NCBI RefSeq assembly: GCF_000423305.1
Contig: NZ_KE384002.1
Location: 132,915 to 196,914 of the forward strand
Source: Legionella moravica DSM 19234
GTDB taxonomy: Bacteria; Pseudomonadota; Gammaproteobacteria; Legionellales; Legionellaceae
Length of the DNA: 64,000 nt
Reading direction: 5' to 3'
Of the stretch, positions 57,612-64,000 are shown in pieces; position 1 is the stretch's first letter, and the number at the start of each line of letters is the position of its first letter. The notes under the pieces were generated by a model that was not told the origin of the DNA, made no database searches, and worked only from the letters and a program-made list of their open reading frames with translations. Both the position numbers and the translations under genes were made by a program.

Positions 57612-58223
57612 ATGAACTCTGTTAACCAATTAAAAATTATTTTAGCCAGTGCATCGCCACGACGATTGCACATCTTGCAAGAGCATGGGTTGGCTGCAAT
57701 GGTCAGACCTGCCAACATTGAAGAAATTCAACAAGCAGGAGAAGATGCAAAAGCCTATGTAACCCGACTGGCAAAAGAAAAAGCTCAAACTGTTTTGTCT
57801 CAGGTTGCGACCGACTCTATTGATTTAATTTTAGCTGCAGATACTACTGTAGCTTATCAGAATCACATTTTAGAAAAACCAGGCGACTACGAAGATGCCT
57901 ACAGAATGTTGAGCTTGTTGAGTGGCAAATCACACGAAGTATACACTGGATATGCTCTGATTTTTCTTCCAGAGAAACGTTTGCACGTGGATTATGTGAC
58001 AACCCATATTACTTTTCACACCCTTACTGAACAACAAATACGTGATTATATTAATACAGGCGATCCTTTCGATAAAGCTGGGGCATATGGTATTCAGAAT
58101 GTATATAAAGCATTTGTGAAAGAAATAAAGGGTTCTTATTACAATGTTATGGGATTGCCGATTGAAGATATTATTAGAACTATTTCTCTCGAATATTCTG
58201 AGTTACGCAAATTCCAAGGGTAA
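57612..58223 (+). CDS. maf: Maf-family nucleotide pyrophosphatase
   Basis: This 203-residue protein is a Maf-type nucleoside triphosphate pyrophosphatase that hydrolyses modified nucleotides. It has the signature ILASASPRRLHIL, LAADTTVAY and DKAGAYGIQ near the end. The subgroup (YceF or YhdE) is not certain. A ribosome site is weak. Confidence 0.92.
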   Translation: MNSVNQLKIILASASPRRLHILQEHGLAAMVRPANIEEIQQAGEDAKAYVTRLAKEKAQTVLSQVATDSIDLILAADTTVAYQNHILEKPGDYEDAYRMLSLLSGKSHEVYTGYALIFLPEKRLHVDYVTTHITFHTLTEQQIRDYINTGDPFDKAGAYGIQNVYKAFVKEIKGSYYNVMGLPIEDIIRTISLEYSELRKFQG

Positions 58224-58364
58224 GAAAACAATTTCTAGCCTCTCTTGGTACCAACAAGGCGTTATTAGTCTGTGCTGACAAGTGCTTTTCTAACCTATGT
58301 TCCGTGCTTAAAGTTTAAACGATCTTCATTATAATCGCTTTAAAACGTTGGATCCCGCGGTCAA

Positions 58365-58405
58365 TGCCTGAGAGATGGTCACATTTTGTGACCATCTCTC
58401 AGGCA
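58365..58405. repeat. Perfect 19-bp hairpin between maf and mltA
   Basis: The stem 58365-58383 (TGCCTGAGAGATGGTCACA) is the exact reverse complement of 58387-58405, with a TTT loop. It lies between the convergent maf and mltA. No T tract flanks it. It may be a bidirectional terminator, a recent insertion, or a small structured RNA. Confidence 0.75.
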
Positions 58406-58450
58406 TAAAGCTCGGTAAGTAGGGGGAACTAGATGAAATGACAATAACCC

Positions 58451-59821
58451 TTAATGCTTTGGTAGAGCAACAAATAATTCGCCAGTGTGATTGAGATTAT
58501 TTGCTTCGATGCCAGCTTGATCTCCCTCACCCTTGTAGCAGTCAACGTGAGCGCCTACAATGGCTCCGCCTGAGTCTTGAGCAACACACCATGAAGTCGC
58601 TTTTTTGCAATTATAGATAAAGCTCATGCCCACAGGTATTACCTTGTGATCTGTTGCGCAGGATGCATGGGGTGTCAACGTAATGTTTTCGGAGCCATAA
58701 GGTCCACCATCTTCTTTGGCAAAAAATACGAAACTTTGATCTCGATTGCGAAGATTTGCGGCTGTAGTGGTGTCTAATGAATCAAGGTATTGTCGTATTT
58801 GTTTCTCAGATGCTGCACTTTGCCTGATTTTTTGAGACACATTACAGCGTAGTTTTGCTTCATCATGACATTTAGGATCTTTGGAACAACGTTCAATGTT
58901 ATCCAAATTACCACCACAGGTTGGATCTTGGGCGCATTGAACTATTCGACCCAGCATAGTCCGTGGTCTGCCATTAAAGCCATCGTAGTTGAGATGAAAT
59001 AATTGCCCATCCAATATTAATGAGCCGGAGCCTTCAACCATTAAGAAAGAAGGATCATTGGGATCTTTAACATAACCAATGATGTATTTGGGATTTAATG
59101 CTCCGTGATCAATTTCGCTTCGGTCTGGTGCTATGGAGTAGGTGCCATCGGCATTTTTCATGCAAAATCCGCGCGGCATCTTAGTCAGAGGGTCAACTCC
59201 GCAAAGAGGAGCTTTGCAATGAATTTTTTTGCATTCTAAAGACGCATTAACAACACCGGGGTTCTTATAGATAGGATATAAAAACGCACCACCGCGTTGA
59301 GTTCGAGCCTCTATAGCCGCTGGTGCGTAATAAGCCGTAAATTGAAATTCACCTTTCTTGAATCCCGCATGATTTTCAGGCCATCCATCACTTTTATACC
59401 AGTCAAACTCTGTTTTGATGCTGGATAAATATTTTTGAAAATTCCCACGAGCTGCTTTTGCAAGAGCAAGCATTTTGGTATTAGTTTTATGACACCATTC
59501 CTGGCGCGTCAATTTGCGGCCGGCTATAGTGAGGCTTTGAAATTCACCACGGCTTTTATTACAGTTTTCAATTTGATTTTTTAAGGCGGCAATTACTTCA
59601 TTCATCGATCCAACAGGATTATTTAATGGCAATTCAGAGGCTGAAACTTTGTGAAATCTGAAACGCATCACCCCAGGTTCTTTCGCAGCCATTTTCTGCC
59701 TTGTGGTGAAGTCCGCGAATCGCCTGACATCCAGACAGCGCTGGATTGGATCGGCAGGAAGGGCTGCTTGAGTGATGACGCTAAAGGTGATTAGCGCAGT
59801 TATTAATGCTGATCGAAACAT
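58451..59821 (-). CDS. mltA: Membrane-bound lytic murein transglycosylase A
   Basis: This 456-residue MltA-family lytic transglycosylase cleaves glycan strands to 1,6-anhydromuropeptides. It has a signal peptide (residues 1-19) but no lipobox Cys nearby, so it may be soluble or loosely attached. The 3D-domain core VAQDSGGAIVGAHVDCY carries the catalytic Asp. It is longer than E. coli MltA (365), partly because of a Cys-rich segment (about 285-310, CAQDPTCGGN and RCSKDPKCHDEAKLRC). Confidence 0.86.
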   Translation of the reverse strand: MFRSALITALITFSVITQAALPADPIQRCLDVRRFADFTTRQKMAAKEPGVMRFRFHKVSASELPLNNPVGSMNEVIAALKNQIENCNKSRGEFQSLTIAGRKLTRQEWCHKTNTKMLALAKAARGNFQKYLSSIKTEFDWYKSDGWPENHAGFKKGEFQFTAYYAPAAIEARTQRGGAFLYPIYKNPGVVNASLECKKIHCKAPLCGVDPLTKMPRGFCMKNADGTYSIAPDRSEIDHGALNPKYIIGYVKDPNDPSFLMVEGSGSLILDGQLFHLNYDGFNGRPRTMLGRIVQCAQDPTCGGNLDNIERCSKDPKCHDEAKLRCNVSQKIRQSAASEKQIRQYLDSLDTTTAANLRNRDQSFVFFAKEDGGPYGSENITLTPHASCATDHKVIPVGMSFIYNCKKATSWCVAQDSGGAIVGAHVDCYKGEGDQAGIEANNLNHTGELFVALPKH

Positions 59822-59988
59822 GGGTATCCCTTATAACTCGGTTGATCCTTCACCCAAACATGGATAGGAATTGGTTTGGGCAATTATATAGGCTATTGAT
59901 CACCTATCAAAGCAGGCGAAACCAAAGCAATTGAATTATTATATCTAATTCGTATTGAATACCAATGCATATTTATTTTCTTGTATTG

Positions 59989-60969
59989 TTAACATTCAAT
60001 TTGGTCAAGTAGTTCAATCTGCTCATTCAGATTCATCAACTGATTTTGCCAATACACAGGAGTATTAAACCATGGGAAACTTTGCGGGAATGCTGGATCA
60101 GTCCAGCGTTTTGCTAACCATCCGGAATAATGCAGCATACGCAGTGTACGCAACACTTCGATTAAATGGCGTTCCCGTGGATTAAAGTCATAAAACTCAT
60201 AATATCCCTCTAGTATTTTCGTCAGTTGCACCTCCATTTGTTTTTGATCACCTGAAAGTAACATCCAAATATCCTGAACCGCAGGCCCCATGAGGCAATC
60301 GTCCAGGTCAACAATATGAGGGCCTGATTCGCTCCATAATACGTTGCCAGCATGACAATCACCGTGCAAGCGAATAAGCTCTATTTGGCCAATTGAGCTC
60401 ATTATCTGATCGATTTTTTGTAAGGCCGTTTCGACAGTTCTGCAATAATTTGATGACATGTATTCCGGAATAAAGTGGTTTTTCATGAGAAACTCATAAG
60501 GCTCATGGCCATAATTTCGGGTTTGCAGTTGGATGCGATGTTGAAACGACTTGCAGGCACTAACACCATGCAAGCGCCCTATAAAACGCCCCATCCATTC
60601 CAGGTGTTCATCATTGTCTAGCTCAAGAGGGCGCCCTCCGCGCCTTGGGAAAAGCGCAAATCTGAATTCATCATAATAGTGGAGTGTTTTATTGTTTATC
60701 AGCAGGGGGGCAATAACGGGAATTTCATGCTGAGCTAATTCCAGTGCGAACTGATGTTCTTCTAAAATCGCATCTGAGCTCCAGCGATGTGGTCTGTAAA
60801 ACTTCACTATGAGCGGTTCTGCATTTTCAATACCGATTTGATAAACACGGTTTTCGTAACTGTTAAGGGCGAGGAGGCTGCCTGTGCACTTGTAGCCAGT
60901 GCTTTCTATCGCGTCCCAAATCATATCTGGATTTAGTTGCTCATAGGGAGTTTGATTGTCGTGATTCAA
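59989..60969 (-). CDS. srkA: Stress response kinase A (YihE/SrkA)
   Basis: This 326-residue kinase of the choline/aminoglycoside-kinase fold has the YihE features YENRVYQIG, KFYRPHRWSSD, the catalytic loop RLHGDCHAGNVLW and HIVDLDDCLMGPAVQDIW. In E. coli it is a Ser/Thr kinase that counters MazEF-linked stress. The ATG is preceded by GGAT-type spacing. The length matches. Confidence 0.93.
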   Translation of the reverse strand: MNHDNQTPYEQLNPDMIWDAIESTGYKCTGSLLALNSYENRVYQIGIENAEPLIVKFYRPHRWSSDAILEEHQFALELAQHEIPVIAPLLINNKTLHYYDEFRFALFPRRGGRPLELDNDEHLEWMGRFIGRLHGVSACKSFQHRIQLQTRNYGHEPYEFLMKNHFIPEYMSSNYCRTVETALQKIDQIMSSIGQIELIRLHGDCHAGNVLWSESGPHIVDLDDCLMGPAVQDIWMLLSGDQKQMEVQLTKILEGYYEFYDFNPRERHLIEVLRTLRMLHYSGWLAKRWTDPAFPQSFPWFNTPVYWQNQLMNLNEQIELLDQIEC

Positions 60970-61040
60970 GGGTGAATCCTTTTTTGTGTAGAACGATGAA
61001 TGGATTATACAGGTAGTTTTCGGAAATCGTAGATTAATTG

Positions 61041-61050
61041 CTTACAGCAT
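61041..61050 (+). repeat. Target-site duplication, left copy
   Basis: The 10-bp sequence CTTACAGCAT is repeated exactly at 61396-61405, on the other side of the ISAs1-type element. A 10-bp target duplication fits the ISAs1 family (8-10 bp). Confidence 0.75.
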
Positions 61051-61395
61051 CACGGCTGTCCCATTAAAAATGTGACGTCTTTCCAAGCGTAGCGAGGAAT
61101 CTCCTGCAAGGTTGCACGATCCCATTAAAATGCGGCCATTAAAATCATATCAAGAGTTGAGTCTCCCCAGCCAGCCTTTTTCTGCAGGCGCCTAATGCTC
61201 ATATCCTTAAATTTTTTTTTTGGTATTTTGTAACCTGTTCAAAATAATATGCCGAACCATCGCCCTATTTTCAGGAGCATGATCTTTGCGTACGCGAGAA
61301 TCATCTTCACGTAATGTAACGTCCAATTGTGCCAATTTGCAGGAGATTCCTCGCTACGCTCGGAAAGACGTCACATTTTTAATGGGACAGTCGTG
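61051..61395 (-). mobile_element. ISAs1-type element remnant with 59-bp inverted repeats
   Basis: The ends are inverted repeats of 59 bp, at 61051-61109 and 61337-61395, with only two mismatches. They begin CACG.CTGTCCCATT. The interior on the minus strand encodes the C-terminal end of an ISAs1-family transposase: TLREDDSRVRKDHAPENRAM, then a frameshift, then MSIRRLQKKAGWG. Ten-base direct repeats flank the unit. The element therefore moved as a short form after most of the transposase was lost. Confidence 0.85.
61120..61335 (-). pseudogene. C-terminal fragment of an ISAs1-family transposase
   Basis: The fragment covers LAQLDVTLREDDSRVRKDHA... on the minus strand, a run of A residues with an apparent frameshift near 61215, and a terminal part ending MILMAAF. 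The motif DVT(L/F)REDDSR(V/I)RK.HAPEN is typical of ISAs1 transposases. It has no start and cannot make an active enzyme. Confidence 0.75.
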
Positions 61396-61405
61396 CTTAC
61401 AGCAT
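61396..61405 (+). repeat. Target-site duplication, right copy
   Basis: CTTACAGCAT, identical to 61041-61050. Confidence 0.75.
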
Positions 61406-61468
61406 AGACCCTCGCATGGTCAATTAATAGTTTAAGCAGTTCGGTATATTTCTTGCATCCATTAAATA

Positions 61469-61628
61469 GTGGCTGTTGACATTTCATTATTTTCAAGCCT
61501 ACTTTCCGCGACTTGTTCGCGGAATTGAAAGATCTTGCGCAAAACGAGAATATATTGCGCCTAGAAAGATTGAATTGGATCCCACGAACAAGTCGCGGGA
61601 CGTCGAAACATGAATTGTCAACAGACCC
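61469..61628. mobile_element. 160-bp MITE, copy 3
   Basis: It starts GTGGCTGTTGAC and ends GTCAACAGACCC, with the same internal 17-bp inverted pair except for one change (CCACGAACAAGTCGCGG in the right half). A TA precedes it at 61467-61468 but the right flank is AAA, so one TA has mutated or been lost. The length is exactly 160 bp, as in copies 1 and 2. Confidence 0.85.
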
Positions 61629-62077
61629 AAATAAAACTGGTTTAATGCAGGAAGCGGGTTATGGACTTTCTGCCAAAGTTAGGCTTTTGCTTCGTTCCAC
61701 TTCGGCTGAGGACGGTGGATGGCTTTGTTTCGGGCCTTGATAAAATGGATTCGTGACGAAGTAATCGTTCTATTCAAAAGGGATAAGGAGTAGTTAAAAC
61801 AGAATTTTTTAACTGAATGGCTGTAATTTATAGGGTAGTTTATTCCATTCTAAAGTGGTGATGGCTTAAGTACATTCATTTTATGGTTGAGGCATGAAGT
61901 GCTTGATAATCAGCACAGGCCGTCAATGAATCAATTTATGTGCCGAAAAAAACTGGAATAGTGTACCTGCCGATTTTATTGGAGTAGTACTAAGGTTTGT
62001 TGAAAAAACAGAGTTCGACCTTGCGCCACTTGTTAGCGGGTTCCTGCTTGATTATGGTAAATGCATCATCTTAATAA

Positions 62078-62221
62078 ATGATACTGTACTCTGGAACCCG
62101 TGAAGAAGACTTGGACGTTGGAAATAAATGGATGAAGGGAGTACACATCCAAGGCACGGATAACGAATTTAAAGCACCTCCATCAGAGGCTTGCCCAAAC
62201 ACTGGACGTTGGATTGAGTGA
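62078..62221 (+). CDS. Possible 47-residue ORF or gene fragment
   Basis: An ATG at 62078 opens 47 codons to TGA 62219. The C-terminal part (KAPPSEACPNTGRWIE) resembles the repeated C-P-x-(S/T)-G-x-W motif of some toxin-associated and PAAR-like proteins. It may be the relic of a longer gene. The kmo ATG is 20 bp downstream. Confidence 0.3.
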   Translation: MILYSGTREEDLDVGNKWMKGVHIQGTDNEFKAPPSEACPNTGRWIE

Positions 62222-62241
62222 TGAGTTGACAGGGAGAACAC

Positions 62242-63591
62242 ATGAAAGAAATTACCATTATTGGAGCAGGGCTGGCGGGAACTCTTTGCTCATTATATTT
62301 GGCCAGGCGAGGCTACAAGGTAGAGTTGTTTGAATCACGTTCTGATGTACGTGACAGCCCCATCGATTACGGTCGCTCTATTAATCTTGCTTTATCATGC
62401 CGCGGAATTACAGGTTTGGATGCAATGGATTTAATGGACGAAGTGAAACAGATTATGGTTCCCATGCGCGCACGAGCGATACATGAAGCAAATGGTGAGG
62501 TTCATTTTCAACCATTTGGTCGTCATGAAAATGAATACATTAACGCTATATCTCGCACTGATTTAAATGCATTGCTTTTAAATAAAGCAGATCAATCGCC
62601 TAATATTCGTCTGCATTTTGAAATGAAACTGTTGCAAATGGATGTTCAGAATAAAAAGCTGAAGTTTGAAACTAAAGATGGACATTCTGTTGAGCACCAC
62701 TATCATCGATTGATTGGGGCGGACGGAGCTCCGTCACATGTAAGAGAGGCGATGAAAAGCGAGGGGATTGTAGTCGCAAGCAGGGATTATCTTTCACACA
62801 GCTATAAAGAATTATCAATCAGTAAAACACATACTGTAGGAATGGCCCGGGAGCATTTACACCTATGGCCGCGTGATTCATTCATGCTTTTGGGTAATCC
62901 TAATCCTGATGATTCTATTACAGGGTCTTTATTTTTAGCGAATGAAGGCAAAGACAGTTTCGCTACTTTGGATAATGAGGAGCGTTTATTCGCTTTTTTT
63001 AAGAAGGAATTTCCTGATGCTTTTAAAGTTATGCCCAATTTGGCCAGTGAGTTTTTCGGAAATCCAACTGGATTTATGAGTACTATAAAGTGTACTCCCT
63101 GGTATTACCGCGATGAATGTTTACTAATAGGGGATGCTGCCCATGGCATTATTCCCTTTTTTGGCCAAGGAATGAATAGCGCTTTTGAGGATTGTCGTAT
63201 TTTAGATGAATTATTAGAACAGCATCATGACGACTGGTCAAAAGTTATGCCCCTATTTTATGAACAAAGAAAAGTGAATACGGATGCTGTTGCTCAAATG
63301 TCGATGGATAACTACCATGAAATTCATTCTGATATTCGTCACCCGGAGTTTATTTTAAAGAAACAGGTGGAGCGTGAATTAATGGCTCGATACCCTGAAC
63401 GCTATATCTCGAAACATGTGTTGGTTATGTTTACAAATACCCCTTATTCGCGTGCGCAGGCACTGGGTGAGATTCAAAAACGTCTTTTAGACCAAATTTG
63501 TTGTTCAATAACTGATATAAAGGAGCTTAATTGGCATGATGTGGATAATTTGATGCTTGATTATGACAAAAAATTGGCGAAATTTATTTAA
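62242..63591 (+). CDS. kmo: Kynurenine 3-monooxygenase
   Basis: This FAD-dependent monooxygenase hydroxylates L-kynurenine to 3-hydroxykynurenine. The 449 residues show the N-terminal Rossmann fold ITIIGAGLAGTLCSLYLARRGYKVELFESR (split here: IIGAGLAGTLCS and VELFESR), the SRTDLNALLLNKA segment and LIGDAAHGIIPFFGQGMNSAFEDC. GGGAGA lies before the ATG. No other kynurenine-pathway gene is in the window, so it stands apart from its pathway. Bacterial Kmo usually serves NAD or tryptophan catabolism. Confidence 0.92.
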   Translation: MKEITIIGAGLAGTLCSLYLARRGYKVELFESRSDVRDSPIDYGRSINLALSCRGITGLDAMDLMDEVKQIMVPMRARAIHEANGEVHFQPFGRHENEYINAISRTDLNALLLNKADQSPNIRLHFEMKLLQMDVQNKKLKFETKDGHSVEHHYHRLIGADGAPSHVREAMKSEGIVVASRDYLSHSYKELSISKTHTVGMAREHLHLWPRDSFMLLGNPNPDDSITGSLFLANEGKDSFATLDNEERLFAFFKKEFPDAFKVMPNLASEFFGNPTGFMSTIKCTPWYYRDECLLIGDAAHGIIPFFGQGMNSAFEDCRILDELLEQHHDDWSKVMPLFYEQRKVNTDAVAQMSMDNYHEIHSDIRHPEFILKKQVERELMARYPERYISKHVLVMFTNTPYSRAQALGEIQKRLLDQICCSITDIKELNWHDVDNLMLDYDKKLAKFI

Positions 63592-63752
63592 TTTACAATA
63601 GGCCATTCATTTTAAAACGAATTGTTGGTCAAAAAAATGTCGCCCAGTTGAGATTCAGGGACATTATTTTGTCGCTTCCTGAGAATTTATTGCGGGGAAA
63701 ACAAAAAAAAACTGGTTTTGAGTCTAATTTTTATTCATTTTGAGTAAAATGT

Positions 63753-63768
63753 TGGCACGTTGGCTGCA
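63753..63768 (+). promoter_or_regulatory. Sigma-54 (RpoN) promoter
   Basis: TGGCACGTTGGCTGCA matches the -24/-12 consensus TGGCACG-N4-TTGCA with one change, and GG and GC are ten bases apart as required. Transcription would begin about 12 bp downstream of the GC, near 63780, before the ATG at 63809. Confidence 0.8.
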
Positions 63769-63808
63769 CATGTAAAATTGTCAAACAATTTAATACATGG
63801 AGTCAGTC

Positions 63809-64000
63809 ATGAAAACTATACAAGCATATATCGATTCAAAACAAAATGAATTTGTAAATCATCCATTCTTTAGTGTGCTAGAAGACTTAAACAGTTTGGA
63901 GGAAATCAGTTATTTTGTACCAGAATTAACTTTTTGGGCAATGACCTTTCAAGATATATTACGTATTAACGAGGAACGAGTTAAAGATCCCTATTTAAAG
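63809..64000 (+). CDS. Start of a sigma-54-controlled gene, iron-containing redox enzyme-like (truncated by window)
   Basis: Only the first 64 codons are present. The product begins MKTIQAYIDSKQNEFVNHPF and continues YFVPELTFWAMTFQDILRINE, which resembles the haem-oxygenase-like/TenA-PqqC fold of iron-containing redox enzymes. GGAG lies 7 bases before the ATG. The RpoN promoter and the FleQ gene in this window suggest flagellar or transmission-phase control, but the rest of the gene lies outside. Confidence 0.6.
   Translation, partial: MKTIQAYIDSKQNEFVNHPFFSVLEDLNSLEEISYFVPELTFWAMTFQDILRINEERVKDPYLK

Larger units (their letters stand above)
60970..62241. other. 1.27-kb repeat-filled gap between srkA and kmo
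   Basis: The gap contains an ISAs1-type remnant with inverted repeats (61051-61395), MITE copy 3 (61469-61628), about 450 bp without a visible gene, and a short ORF at 62078-62221. Confidence 0.7.

Noticed and set aside
61513..61740. 75-residue ORF near the MITE
   Set aside because: It begins inside MITE copy 3 and runs through non-coding sequence; composition is not protein-like and no family is recognised.

Overview
The window looks like a chromosomal segment of Legionella pneumophila or a very close relative. It is AT-rich and gammaproteobacterial in gene content. The three-gene transhydrogenase, the orphan enhancer-binding protein resembling FleQ, the many Legionella-type secreted and outer-membrane proteins of unknown function, and a final gene behind a sigma-54 promoter all fit. 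The assignment rests on recognised protein families and was not checked by a search.

Layout. 0.1-5.6 kb: mlaFEDCB lipid-transport operon, then bolA-like, murA and a NIF3-family gene. 5.7-11.9 kb: a cysteine-rich duplicated secreted protein, a FleQ-type regulator, a 655-residue protein of unknown function paired with a TPR protein, and a small Lys/Glu-rich protein. 12-19.6 kb: sohB, divergent from the cytochrome c maturation operon ccmABCDEFGHI, which ends in a dodecin gene. 19.8-28.2 kb: mpg, a disrupted DUF559 element, an L,D-transpeptidase, recQ, and a valine-type acyl-CoA catabolic operon. 28.5-37.6 kb: prfC, pntAa-pntAb-pntB, beta-barrel proteins, a CAP-domain protein and tRNA-Ser(GGA). 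37.7-42.9 kb: small accessory genes, tandem secreted paralogues, a nagZ-like gene, and a dicarboxylate/amino-acid symporter behind a leader peptide ending in five cysteines. 43-47 kb: dapE, dapD, an acyltransferase and a cystathionine synthase/lyase. 47.2-53.6 kb: a GGDEF-EAL protein followed by a PgaC-like glycosyltransferase and a PgaA-like TPR/beta-barrel protein. 53.7-64 kb: HAD hydrolase, membrane protein, a second-type EF-G, maf, mltA, srkA, a repeat-rich gap, kmo, and the start of a sigma-54-controlled gene.

Most of the window is ordinary housekeeping. The unusual parts are (1) the poly-cysteine leader peptide at 41453-41533 before a transporter gene, a candidate cysteine-sensing attenuator in an organism group known for cysteine dependence; (2) a family of elements sharing long terminal inverted repeats, with two copies of about 270 bp and one of 895 bp that carries a DUF559 nuclease-like gene; (3) three copies of a 160-bp TA-flanked MITE, one of which sits inside that DUF559 gene so precisely that removing it restores the frame; (4) an ISAs1-type remnant with 59-bp inverted repeats and a 10-bp target duplication; and (5) a possible c-di-GMP-linked exopolysaccharide locus.
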